64,000 nt of DNA from the NCBI GenBank assembly GCA_900239685.1, contig OENT01000593.1:1-64000 (forward strand), in the 5' to 3' direction. Position 1 is the stretch's first letter. Each line of letters opens with the position of its first letter. This document shows, piece by piece, positions 25,601 through 37,194 of this stretch. The notes below the pieces were generated by a model, which worked only from the letters and a program-made list of their open reading frames with translations, did not search any database and was not told the origin of the DNA. The position numbers were made by a program, and so were the translations under genes. The DNA is from Rotaria macrura (taxonomy: Eukaryota > Rotifera > Eurotatoria > Philodinida > Philodinidae).

Positions 25601-28600
25601 CCTATTGTTGTGATAATATAGAATGAGATTAAAGTTATTCAATGAAACGCATGAGAAGTATGTTCATAAATATTTATCAACTAGAAATCTGCTAATGTCT
25701 CTTACTCCATTGAAGCAATCAATTACCGATGGTAAAAAGCTGTCTCAAAGAGAACTCATAAGATGTTAAATCATAGTTGAATAATCGACTTAATTTTAGT
25801 ATTTTCTGAGTCATATCAGTCAAACACTAGCAGAAATTGTTTTTGCGATACGAACTTTGTCTTCATAGATTACTCTTTCTTACCAATTGAATTATTATTG
25901 TACATCGGATACTTGAGACATAGCTCGAATTAGTCTCAGATTTTTCGATTTCAATTGATACTCTAAATATTCTCAAGAGAATCCTTTTGATTTGTCTAAA
26001 TAGTCAGTTCTAAAATAAGAAAGCTTCTTTCCATGCTTCACAACATGTTGAAATTGAAAATAAAAGTCTGCATGTGATCATAATTATCTTTTACTTTTAA
26101 GCTGTTAACATCACGGGAAAATATTCGTAGGTATCTGATCATTTACAAGCGAACCTCTTGAACTATTAATGACCAATCGAGTTGATATTTTGCCCATAAA
26201 TAGGTTCTACAATGTTTAGAACATCCTGAGAATGCCAGTCAAAACGAATGAATCCTTCTCGAGGTATCGATTAAAAGTTGTTTTATGGCCGTTCTTTTTT
26301 TAGTAAGATTATGTTTTTGAACATTTGACGTATCGAGAAGAAACCAACCAACGTAGCTAACACCCTCAGGATGTTCTAAACATTGTAGAGCTTATTTAAG
26401 AGTGAAATTTTGGAAAAAAATTCCTTCGTTTTTATTTTTCTACAAATATCTTGTCATAATTTCAGAAGAAATCCTTATAGATATGAACATCGAGTTCTTC
26501 TTATGAACTAAATATCAATTCGATTCGTGATGCATAGTTCAAGAAATTCCTTCGTTAGACATCAAAACTATGACCAGCATGTAAATCCAAATCAATTCTC
26601 CATAGTTCGAAACAAATAGATCACTAGAGAATTAAATTACGATTTCTAATGTAACTAAGACAATAGATTCAAAAGAAATTTTCGCTTGCAAAGTTTTTAT
26701 TCATTTCGTACATTCGCATACATTACCAATAAGAGTAGAAAATCTCACAATGAAGAACAATTGTCAAGTGAATATAATTACTTCTAACTTCTGATTTATG
26801 AGTAGCAGATGTCGATAATAAATACAAAAACAAAATTTCTTTGATTTCGCTGAATAAAACTACAAGTTTGGACTTCATTTTTGCATATGACCAATCTATT
26901 AAAATCAACTTACAAATAATCGTAATGACACTTATAACAAACAGGTAGATACCGAAAGCAATAGATTGAACGAATTCTTGTTTTCACGAAAAACAAATAT
27001 AAAAATATTTCCACTCTAAATGACATGTCTGTCGAGTTCAGCCAAAAAGTCAAATGTCGAATATGATGATATTGTTTTTCAACTAAGACCATAGGAAATG
27101 GATGGAAAAGAAAATTGATACTCATACTTTTTTTCAAACATGACATTTGATAATATAATTTTTGATTTCAAAGATATCCATAATCATCTAAAACGTTTCG
27201 AATAAAAGTAATCGATAGCAAGTTTCAATTCTATGAAATACTATATTCATGACTTCTGATATCTTGGATGTTAAAGTAAATTGGATCCGAGAGAAACTCA
27301 TTTTCAACTATGAAAATCTATGAATTCATACGATAATGTAGACTTTATAAGTTTTGTCATGAATGAGTTGAATGGGTTTGCTTTTTACACAGGATTATGA
27401 TTATGATACAATAAAGGATAATATTCACAAATAATGAAATGTTTGAAACCATTGAATGACTAATGATGTTTTGGAATCCGAACAAAAAAAAACAAATATT
27501 CTTTTCTTTTAATCTGAAATGTTTTAGAGGATAAGCCCTACATTATTTCATTATACAGATACAGTTTTTCTTCACTGCATATACCTGAAAGTCTTCTGAA
27601 TATATAAATAATGATATGAGTACTCATGTATTTTCATTAAAAAAATCAACAGGAATATTCACAATGACTTGTGGATATACATGATGAGCATCATCTCGTT
27701 AATAAAATACATGCGTAACAAATGACGTAAAAACTTGAACCTCATATACTTATCAAACATTGTCGTTGTTTTAATTATAAAAAAAAACTTTCTTTTTAAT
27801 TGAAACTTCATTAATACGTTTTGTTTTCAAGATCTATTCTAGTACTGTGTCTAGTCGATAGCACGATCATTATTCATAAATTTAAATGAATGTTTTTAAG
27901 TGTAATGCTTATCTAATGAGATTTTCCATAGAGAGATTAAGTAAATTAACCATGTTAATGTTTTCTTGCTTCATCTGCCCGTAAATATTATTATAAATTT
28001 AATTAAACAAACATAAGTCATAATCTTACAATGACGTTGGTATGTGTCTGCTTTGAAGTTTTCAAACTTCAACAATTCTCATTATCATTGAATTCAATTG
28101 GACGATACATCCGAGCAAATAAATAGAGATATTTTTCTTTTGTCTTTCACTAATTAGACGCTGTCTGATGTGCCGTAAGACTATGGTTCTTACACAAATA
28201 CTCATATCAAAAACTTCATTGACCAAGATTCGGACAAAACTTGATGAAATCTGGATTACTGGATTCTCGTTGAGATCCTGCAGAATCCGATGAGTTAGCT
28301 ACGTCCTGGCTAGTGAACTCGTTTTTTCTTTAGTGTAATTATTTGAATATCTCATTATTTATTTTTTATTTTATCATTGAAATTTTGTTGAAATTTACCA
28401 ATCTTATTTATAAGATTTCAACAATTATAATGTTCGATTGATGATAGTCAGAGAAGATAAATTGTAGATGAATTACGAATTAGGAATTTGAAACATAATG
28501 CCCGTGTTTTCTTTATTAGATTTGATAATTCTTTCATAGGAGAAGCTAGAACACAATGTCAATAGATCCTATTCTTCTTTTCTTCTTCCTCTTCGTTTTC

Positions 28601-29406
28601 TTATAATGTAAAAATCTTATATAAGAGTCATAGTGAAGTAATTTAGCTAAGCATGTAAAATAATTATGTAAAGAAAAAACACATTTTATAAAATCTTGTG
28701 TTTTTATTCTTATGAATGATACTAAGTAGATTTTGTTTATCGAACTTTTATCTCATAATTGTCGAATGTTTGACTCAAGTAGAATTAGTGTCACACGATT
28801 TTAATTCTGCGTAATAAAAATATACGTGGCGAATAGATCAATCATGTTTTCCTGCACTTCTGACAATGCCCACTATAGTTTAGTCATGGTTTTTGTTGCT
28901 CAGTTCAACTTGAAATTTTCATTATCAGCTGTCATCAATCTGATTTCTAGAACATGCTCAGACAGTTCAAGTGCCATCTAGTCTAAAGAACATGCATGAT
29001 ATGAATAAATAGAATGAAAATCTTTTAAGAACAATCAAGTAGCATGTTCCTCACGGAAAATAAAATCTTAAATGAATCATTGAATAAGATTTATGAATAT
29101 GTTTATTTTCAAATTATTTAGATTCATTCAATTAGTTGGCTTGATCGACGACATTTTCTTTCGATTGATCATGATAGTCAACGTATTCGCACATGGAATA
29201 TCCAACGAAAAGAACATATCAATGAATTGATATGTACTCAAGGTACACTTCAATCATTACATGTGCATGTGTTAATGAACGATTCTGATAAACGTAATGA
29301 ATATTTAATTATTGGTAAATCAAAAGATCAACGTGATTTATTTATGTTCGAATATACTCAACCATGCGATGATCAAAATGATTCATCGAATATTTCTGTT
29401 TGCTAG
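22685..29406 (+). CDS. WD40-type beta-propeller exons, in phase with neurexin
   Basis: Two exons, 22685-23503 and 29122-29406, are separated by a 5.6-kb intron and end with a stop at 29404-29406. They encode 367 residues with WD-like strands (YSVKIWSTNDYS, NQIVIWKLSDGE, GLIHMWDVEQM, QRIRTWNIQRKE), about six blades, enough for one propeller. The upstream acceptor (TTAATAG) receives phase 0, exactly what the neurexin exon ending at 22274 supplies. No separate initiator exon was found between them: the first in-frame ATG is at 22721, inside the exon. The segment is therefore either the intracellular C-terminus of a neurexin-WD40 protein or a WD40 gene whose 5' exon I missed. The style of the repeats resembles C-terminal propellers of NACHT-WD proteins, but that is an impression. 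A polyadenylation signal AATAAA lies at 29562-29567. Confidence 0.7.
23504..29121 (+). other. 5.6-kb intron between the WD40 exons
   Basis: No gene seen inside. Apart from the inverted-repeat element at 26198-26397 it is AT-rich unique-looking sequence. The short open frames on the minus strand near 26723-27146 are hydrophobic, AT-driven and unconvincing. Confidence 0.5.
26198..26397. mobile_element. 200-bp MITE-like element with 33-bp inverted repeats
   Basis: The left end, about 26198-26230, contains CTACAATGTTTAGAACATCC followed by TGAG. The right end, 26365-26397, is its reverse complement with only about two differences across 33 bp. A weaker inner match (CTTCTCGA) is present on both sides. 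The interior is non-coding. The size and structure fit a miniature inverted-repeat transposable element; target-site duplication was not resolved. Confidence 0.6.
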
Positions 29407-30738
29407 ATATCTTTATTCGGTTGTTCATTTTCTTTTCTTTATGTCATGTATGTAAGGTTTGAAACAAGATTATCTAGAGATCAGATAAAAACTTGGTGTG
29501 TGCATGTGTGTGGAAGTGTGTATTTTTTATTTTTGTTACTAAATCTATCGATGTCAAATGAAATAAACAAACTAATAATATGAACTCTTTGTCCATTATA
29601 ATTAATACTTACTGTAATTTCATTGATGAACAGCTGCTATAATAATAGTTTTTAATAGCTCATATAACAAAAAAACACAAGATATTCTAATCTATTATCT
29701 GGTTTTTTAACCCATTTTTAAAGATTCCTCACTTTCCTTCCCTTTATGATTTCCTTATATTATTAATTGAAATATATTAAGCGGAGAAAATAACACAGCT
29801 GACTGCGTCAATTGTAATTTCGATAACTATAGTCAATGAATATTTAATCTATCTTTTTGATTAAAAAGATTTAGCAGAATTAAAGTGCTGCTCAAAACGC
29901 ATCTCGTCTTGCTTGCCAATGTTATTTAATGGCTAGAGGAAACAATACACTCTTTACTATTTGATGTTGTTAATAGAAAGTGGGCTTTTAGGTTCAATCT
30001 TTTTTCTCGAGTTTTTCTTTCTGTTACCGATGACACTGTTCGAAACGAGAGCAATTATTCCGATAAAAAAGTCCTCAAGCACAATAATAGAAATTTCTAG
30101 AATGGACATTTTCCTTGTCTAAGTTTTCTTTTTCGTGTAAATGTTAAGAAGAACTTCAGCTAATTTTAAAGCATTATTATGTTTGAATGAGAAAGAACTA
30201 CGATGATGAAATAATAAATATCGATGAACAGAGTTTGTTACATTTATAATGAACCGGTTTAAATCATTATAACTCAATTTCGTGGCATGTCTAATTGTCG
30301 TCAATCATCGATTATATTTTTGCCGATTTTTTCCTGTTTTCTTTTCTTTATTTTTTTTTTTGTGTTGTTGTCCTATCTAATTCATATTTTTCTTTTTGCA
30401 CGAGCAAATAATTTGCGTGTCTATTGTCGTCATTGTTCATCGACATGATAATGGTAGCTGTGCCCATGGTAGAAATGGTTTTTCTCATTCTTTTATTAAT
30501 TCTAATATAATCATAAAATGAGAGAGAAAGAAAGAGAGAGAGAGAGAGCAAACAAGCAAACACGGAAAATGATGAAGATGATTGCAGATGGAAAAAAAAA
30601 GTTTTAATAAGACTATCTTGACTAACGCTTATTCTTTAATGTAATTCTTATTTAGTTTCGCTATTCATCCCATATTATTCTGAAAATCTCTATCTAATCA
30701 TCAATAAACTATATTCTATAACATGATATAATCAATCG
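29407..30738. other. intergenic, no gene recognised
   Basis: Contains the polyadenylation signal of the WD40-exon transcript (29562) and then AT-rich sequence with a GA-rich run near 30520-30548. It presumably contains the receptor promoter, which I cannot pinpoint. Confidence 0.5.
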
Positions 30739-33280
30739 ATGGCTAATTTTGATGCATCAACATTACATTCAACAAGTGGTTATGATAATTTGAATTTTTT
30801 TTCTTATCAAAACATATCTCAATTATCAATAATAAATGTAACCGATGATTCTAATACAATAAATACAAATGAATTGAATTGGCCTGTATTATTATTATCA
30901 ATATTAGCTATATTTGGTATACTTGGTAATTTATTAGTATGTGCATCAATATCACTCGATAAACAATTACAAACTGTGACAAACTGTTTTCTTTTCTCAT
31001 TGGCTATAGCCGATTGTCTTCTAAGTCTTGTCGTTTTACCACTTGCGATTATAAAAGATTTTCAGCGTAAGTCATAAGTCTTCCTTTGATAACATACATG
31101 ACAAGACGATTTCGTTTTTTCTTTCTTATTGTCGAACAAATAAGCTAGAGAATAACTATTTCTATACTAAAGTATGCTAGAAAAAAAAACTAGATTAGTT
31201 TGTAAGGATTCAATCTTCATTTTTTAACATATAAGAAATAACGAGTATATGTATGAAAGTATTTTGTCCGCTTTTAAACATCTACATAGATGTATACGCA
31301 CGGCCACGTTTGTCTATACACACATGAATTGTATTTTATTTACCTTTCAATTATTCCTTTCTGTCAGAGACGTGCAATATAGTCGATCACTTTTTGTCTG
31401 CAACAAATTTTCTAGCTTACCTAGCATACAAGGGTAGAAATTATGAAATTTTTATATATAAAATATGAAGAATTCAATGATTCGAAAGGTTTCGAGCCTC
31501 ATAAGTTGGAGTTGAGAAAGTATATTGAAACAGGGAAAGAGAGATCGTAAACATATTTCTTTCTTCTCGAAATATTTCTGTCTATGATTTCATTGATAAA
31601 TTTTTGTTGACTAATTATTCACAACAATCTTGTCATAAGTCAGTACATGTAATTAAATGTTAATAGTTATTCGTACGTTAGTTTTAAGCTTATATAACGA
31701 TTCTATTGTAATATTACAGTAAAATGAACTGAGATATATTTCATGTCGTAAATCTAAATGCAATAATATATAATAATTATCGATGGTATGAATATTAAGA
31801 AAAATATTTCCTATTCTTTGTACGACTAGGTTCATGGCAATTACCGATAATATTTTGTAATCTCTATGTATTTCTTGATGTTCTCCTATGTACAACATCG
31901 ATATGGCATTTAACAATTCTTTCAATTGATCGTTTTTTACATATATCTCGTCCGTTTCGTAGTCGAGAACGAAGTAAATTTAAAACATTTCTTACAATAC
32001 TTTTAATATGGACATTTTCAATTGCTATATCATGTACTATACTTATACTTGGTTTTGCTGATGAACATAATGTTTTAGTGATTAGCAATGATCATAGAAG
32101 ACTTTGTACTCTAAACAATCGAGCATTTATAATTTACGGTTCAATTATTTGCTTTTGTGTACCCTGTGTATTAATGCTCGTTACGTATTCATTAACAATT
32201 CGACGTCTTCAACAAGAAGCAGCAAAATGTTATTCAGATCCCGATGAGCATTCAGTGATGATGTCGCGAACATCAGATCGTTTACGACGGCATAAATTAA
32301 GTTCAAAAGTTCAATCAGTGTCAAAGAACCATAAAAAAACATTATTAAAAGAATTGAGTAGCTCAACACCAATAACACCGCCGTCATCATCTCGATCAAC
32401 AACACTACTTGAAGCAGAGAATAAACCCAATATTCATGATCATCCGTAAGTCTTTCATTACTTTTTATCATGACGTTCATGTTGGAAATTATTATTCCAT
32501 CGACTATTTCTTTTTTATCTCGTATAAAATCTCATGAGAATGAATATTCTTCATATATATATTTATATATACATTGAGAGAGAGAGAGAGACAGAGGCAG
32601 TTTTCATTCTATTCCCGAGGAGAAATCAAAACAGTACACGACTAAAAGAATATAAATGAAATCTCGACTTCATACTAACATTAGTCCTTCATGTACTTTC
32701 GTTTTCATGTTTTCTAGTAAGCTATCGATAACATCATTGGCTTCAAATGTACCGATGACATCCCGTCAATCATTTCTTCATAATCCATTTGTACAAAAAG
32801 CAGTACACGTATTTAAAGGTGGTAGTGAAACAACGAGTGAACGTCGAGCTATGAAAGTTTTGGGCATTGTATTTTTTGTTTTTCTTGTGGCTTGGCTTCC
32901 ATTTTCCATTTTAAACATTCTTTCAGTTGTTTGTCCATCATGTGGAATACAAACATCATTATTAAATTTAACCAGTTGGCTTGGTTACATATCATCAAAT
33001 TTAAATCCAGTAACTAAACAATATGAGAAAAAATACTTTTAAATTTATTTAATGCCTTCGTCTTTTCTTTCTTTTTTTATCATAGATTATTTATACAGCT
33101 TTCAATGTTCGATTTCGTCGTGCTTTTGTATCGATATTAACATGTCAACTAAATTATTTTTCTCACAAACGTAAAGGAAATAATTTATATATATTTATTG
33201 CTTCAAATAATAATCAAAAATCAATGTCGGCTGATCAACAAGAACAATTTTTTTCTCTTAATCGTTTGCCACACAAATAA
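30739..33280 (+). CDS. class A amine receptor, 5-HT2-like GPCR, 4 exons
   Basis: Exons 30739-31066, 31830-32445, 32718-33009 and 33086-33280 join in phase to 476 residues. The extracellular N-terminus has N-glycosylation sequons (NIS, NVT). All seven helices are present: GNLLV with N64, LAIAD with D92, the amine-binding Asp in FLDVLLCTTS (D126), an IDRF motif (D143-F145) in place of DRY, AWLPF in helix 6 and NPIIY in helix 7, the last created by the 3-4 splice. C119 and the Cys in RRLCTLNN can form the usual loop disulfide. Helix 3 through helix 5 and LTIRRLQQEA resemble 5-HT2 receptors most closely by eye, and GWTNYFLMSLAIAD-type spacing agrees. The third cytoplasmic loop is long and Ser/Thr-rich. 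Family knowledge predicts Gq coupling in the plasma membrane; the ligand here is inferred. Introns are 763, 272 and 76 nt. Confidence 0.85.
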
Positions 33281-33506
33281 AATTGTTATACTGAAAGTTT
33301 TTTTTCAATGCATGCTTCGTGCATTTTTTTTTCTGTTTCATACACTGATGGTGCTGAAGATTGATTTCATAAGAACAAAAAAAAAAAAGAAATGCTGAAA
33401 AAAAAAGAATGGGAAGAAATGAGAATATTTTTGTCAATCAATATTTGTATGTGACACAACTTTGTCAGGTATATTGTTGATGTAAAAACTTGGACATCGA
33501 TTCACG

Positions 33507-36069
33507 ATGGGAATCGTATTTCCAAGTAAAATAAGACGAATCTGTTCTCCAGGTGAAGAACCATCAGCTAGAATTATTATTGTTGGTCTTGACTCGGCTG
33601 GAAAAACGACATTAGTTGAAAGACTGAAAAATTTAGTTGATTTACAATTGAATCCAGATGCATCATTCATAGAACATATTACAACCGAACCAACGTTCCT
33701 TTATCAAGTCGAAACAATCTATCCACGTCTTGCACCAATAGCACTGAATTTATGGGATCTAGGAGGACAAGAAAAAACAAGAGAATTATGGAAATTTTAT
33801 TTGACCGGTATTCAAGGTATGATGGAAAAAAGAACAAATTAATGCTTAAATTGTTGTATCTACTAGTCAATATTTCGTTGACCGTATCGTATCTCAATAG
33901 TTTTACTCGTGCTCTATCTATTTGATCATGTCTGTGAAATCTTTCTTGATTTATTGAATTGACAGAGATTTATCCATCGTTCAAATGTGTTTTTCGTCTC
34001 CGATATTTTGCCGACAGCTATTTTGTGGGATCGACGGGTTAGTTTTGATAAGAAAAAGAAATTTTAAAATTACTTTAGGTTAGTAAAGAGCTTCGTGCAC
34101 ATTTTAGCGAAAGTCTACTAGGCAAATTTGACAGCTGAAAAAATATAAATTCAAGTATGCATGGAAAACGTTGATGTGCTTCATAGTGAACTATCAAATT
34201 CAAGTTTTTCTAAGTTCCTTTCAATCAACCACTTTTGAAAATTGAATTGATATTTGTTCCATGTAACTCAACACACTCAATGTAATCATATTAAAAGCAA
34301 AGTGAAACAAAGGCGTAGTTGCCTACGATTCATATATGCACAATGTGACGTAAATTCTACTCTTTTTTTTTCTTTTAAAAATTCCAAAAGTATGAAATTA
34401 GTTCAACTGCTTTTTTGACCTTCTTTTCTACTGTATTATGTTGAAACCAAGTTGAAGTAGATTTAAAAACTGAGCAGTAGATTTTTCTACAAACTTGACC
34501 AACTTTAGCATTAATTTTAAAACTATTAAATTAACGAACAACATGAAGTATAATTATAAGACTTTTGAATTTTCCCATTAAAGTTCTATGTAGTGGAAGT
34601 GTATGACGAAGTATCTATAGAATTCTCGGAAAAGAGAAAATTACGTCAATATGAAACTTTATAAAAATCAGTTGATTAAAAAATATCTTAGATGTGTTGT
34701 AATCTTCTGTTAATCTCCGATTAATATGGTAGTCTCATCAATTTTAATTCTATGATATTTCCTATATTGTATAGAATTCATGCTAACGTTCGTTTCTTTA
34801 CTATGATAAGCGCATCAAGATTTGAAATAGAATCGTAATAATGTGTAAATGTGCTCGGAATATTCTAAGAACATCGACAAAAACTAATGGAAATGTCTGA
34901 TGAGAAATTCTATTAGTACAAATAAACAGCAATCATTACCCAATAAATCTTTTATATATGTCTGCAAGAGAGCAAATAATCTGTTAAAGTCTTACTTTTT
35001 TTACCAATACATCGTATTACGTTTTATTTCCATTTTTGACGAAATAAAATTACGTTCAGTTTTTTCGATAAGATTATTCTTTTAAAAGCGAACAGTAAAT
35101 GCGTACATAGTTTTGTGATTTAATTGGGAAAAAAGACAAAAATAAACACTCGAAGTATATTGAGCTTCAAATAAAAAGCTTTCAGTAATGTTTGTCATTA
35201 TTCTTTTCAAGTTCTCCTAGTTTACATAGAGTATTTTCAACTAAGTCATCCACTTATAATGGATCGAGTAATCAAGGAAGAAAAACTTTAATTAAAAATC
35301 TTTTACTTTACATCATAATAGTTCGAAAACAAAACTATAAAATAGTTTTTGCAAAACACTATTTCATTATTCTGTTTAACAGTTATACTAGACTATATGA
35401 CCTCCAAAACCTAATAAGATAATTCTTACATGTGCATATCAATGATGAAAACGATATAGAGACAACGTACATATTATTCTTAAACATTGTAATACGAGTG
35501 CGTTGATCAAATGCAATTCGAAATGAATAGAGCGAAAATAATGCGTATTTCATATTGAATCGACATTTTTAATCTTGGCTAGATAATTCCGTTTCCACTT
35601 CTTACGTCTAGAGTTGCTTAACATTGATTTAGTCTCGTGTTTTTCTTTTCTATTTCAAGGTGTTGTGTTTGTCATTGATTGTAACGACCAACAACGAATA
35701 GAACTTGCTCGAAAAGAACTTGTAAATTTATCGACCAAATTGGGTCGATCGTCAACTATTCCTTTTGTGATCGCAGCTAATAAACAAGACTTACCGCGTT
35801 TGTTTAACAATTGTTTTTCTTTTCTTTTTCTATTATGAATAACTGAATATATTGATATTTTATTTCAGAATCATTAAGAAAAGAACAACTTATAGCGATA
35901 TTATCACTACCGAAAGTAATATCGAATGAATGGAAAGTATTCGAAATGAGTGCACAGACAGGTAAATCCTATTGAAAATGAATATTCAATAAAGGAATTA
36001 TTTTTGATAGGCGGTGGTGTGATGGAAATGTTTTGTTATTTGTCTCAATTTGTTCATACCCATAAATAA
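33507..36069 (+). CDS. ARF/ARL-family small GTPase, 4 exons
   Basis: Exons 33507-33816, 35660-35797, 35869-35961 and 36011-36069 join in phase to 199 residues. Visible motifs are Gly2 as possible myristoylation site, the P-loop GLDSAGKTT (27-35), a switch I threonine in ITTEPT, switch II DLGGQEKTRELW (84-95) with the catalytic Gln88, NKQD (144-147) and SAQ (177-179). The DLGGQ and interswitch pattern place it in the ARF/ARL group rather than Ras/Rab. Loop segments are less conserved than in ARF1, so I do not assign a subfamily. Expected role is membrane recruitment of effectors in trafficking or cilia. It starts 226 bp after the receptor stop and ends 79 bp before the convergent gene. Intron 1 is 1.84 kb; the others are 71 and 49 nt. 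Confidence 0.85.
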
Positions 36070-36148
36070 ATTCAATCATGTTGATCGATTTATGTTATTG
36101 TCAAGTCTTTCAGAATTTTCACACGAGAAAATTGTTTTCTTTTTATAT

Positions 36149-36823
36149 CTATAAATAAGCTCCATTCATTTCTCTATTCGATGTTTTTCTTGTTATAATA
36201 AATGTTCTTGTATTTGTTTGACATTCTTTTGCAATCAGATCAATTGTTTTTAAAAATTCTTGTTTTTCATTGAACTTTTTCAAATGAATATCATCTATGT
36301 GTCTTTGTGATGTTGGTAAAAATGAAAATATACTTCGAGTTTTTAATAGCTTTTTTGTTATTGAACCGGAACAAAACTTCTGAGATAATTTATTATATAC
36401 GTGTGCTAATGAAGAAAATAACATAGCTATTAATAGTATCATAATATAACCGAATATAATTAACAATGGCCATAATGTTGTATCTGATGATGATAACATT
36501 GTGACAATAAAAAATTCATGACACGTCATATCAGATTTATTCGTATTCAATGCTGATCGTATACAAAAATTAATTTGATCATTGGGAAATATTTGTACAT
36601 GAGGCAATTCATTGGTTTTACTTGCTAAATCATATAGATAGTATGATGTAATATTCGATGTTGAATTTGAGATACGAATCAGTTGAATGAGAAGCATATT
36701 TTTCTCTCGATCTATGGTACAATTTGACAGCGATTGGAAGTCGAGTTGAAAATTACGATACGTATAACCAGTGAACGATGGACGAATAAGTAATGGACAT
36801 GTGCTTGTCATTTTTCTTATCAA
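36149..36823 (-). CDS. single-pass membrane protein, unknown function
   Basis: A 224-codon open frame with a stretch of about 130 residues carrying several cysteines and N-glycosylation sequons (NCT, NST, NIT, NKS). One transmembrane helix follows (LWPLLIIFGYIMILLIAML), then a basic cytoplasmic tail of about 75 residues. The layout suggests a type I surface protein, yet the open frame itself lacks a signal peptide. About 100 bp upstream (ATG at 36944) there is a leader-like run MMIIHLLLFLIVFLQ, but the splice phase I could find does not join it cleanly. The start is therefore uncertain and the N-terminus may be incomplete. No family recognised. It is convergent with the ARL-like gene (79 bp apart) and lies downstream of RMND1 on the same strand. 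Confidence 0.6.
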   Translation of the reverse strand: MIRKMTSTCPLLIRPSFTGYTYRNFQLDFQSLSNCTIDREKNMLLIQLIRISNSTSNITSYYLYDLASKTNELPHVQIFPNDQINFCIRSALNTNKSDMTCHEFFIVTMLSSSDTTLWPLLIIFGYIMILLIAMLFSSLAHVYNKLSQKFCSGSITKKLLKTRSIFSFLPTSQRHIDDIHLKKFNEKQEFLKTIDLIAKECQTNTRTFIITRKTSNREMNGAYL

Positions 36824-37194
36824 TAATAGAAAACAAAAATTCGAGTACGTTTACTTTATATAATAGTGATTGATCAAGTGTAACTGATCATTTCATTTAT
36901 TGTAAAAATACGATGAGAAACAAAAGAAGATGAATGATCATCATGAATAAATGCAATAATACTATTAAAATATTTTATTCAAAATCATCTCAGTGCAAGT
37001 AAGTGCAAAATATTGATGCTGTTTGACGCACAATAAATTTCATTGACAATAATCGTTGTAATAATAAATCCTATTGTTGTTACTATTAATAAAAAGTTGA
37101 ATGTATTACATTTGTTGTTTTTTTAATTTTATTGATATAATCAACGAAAATAGTTCTATTGTGTTTTATTCGAAAAGAAAAAAGTACAACAATA

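Noticed and set aside
28386..28425. Inverted 10-bp match TTGTTGAAAT...ATTTCAACAA
   Set aside because: Short and AT-rich; expected by chance in sequence of this composition.
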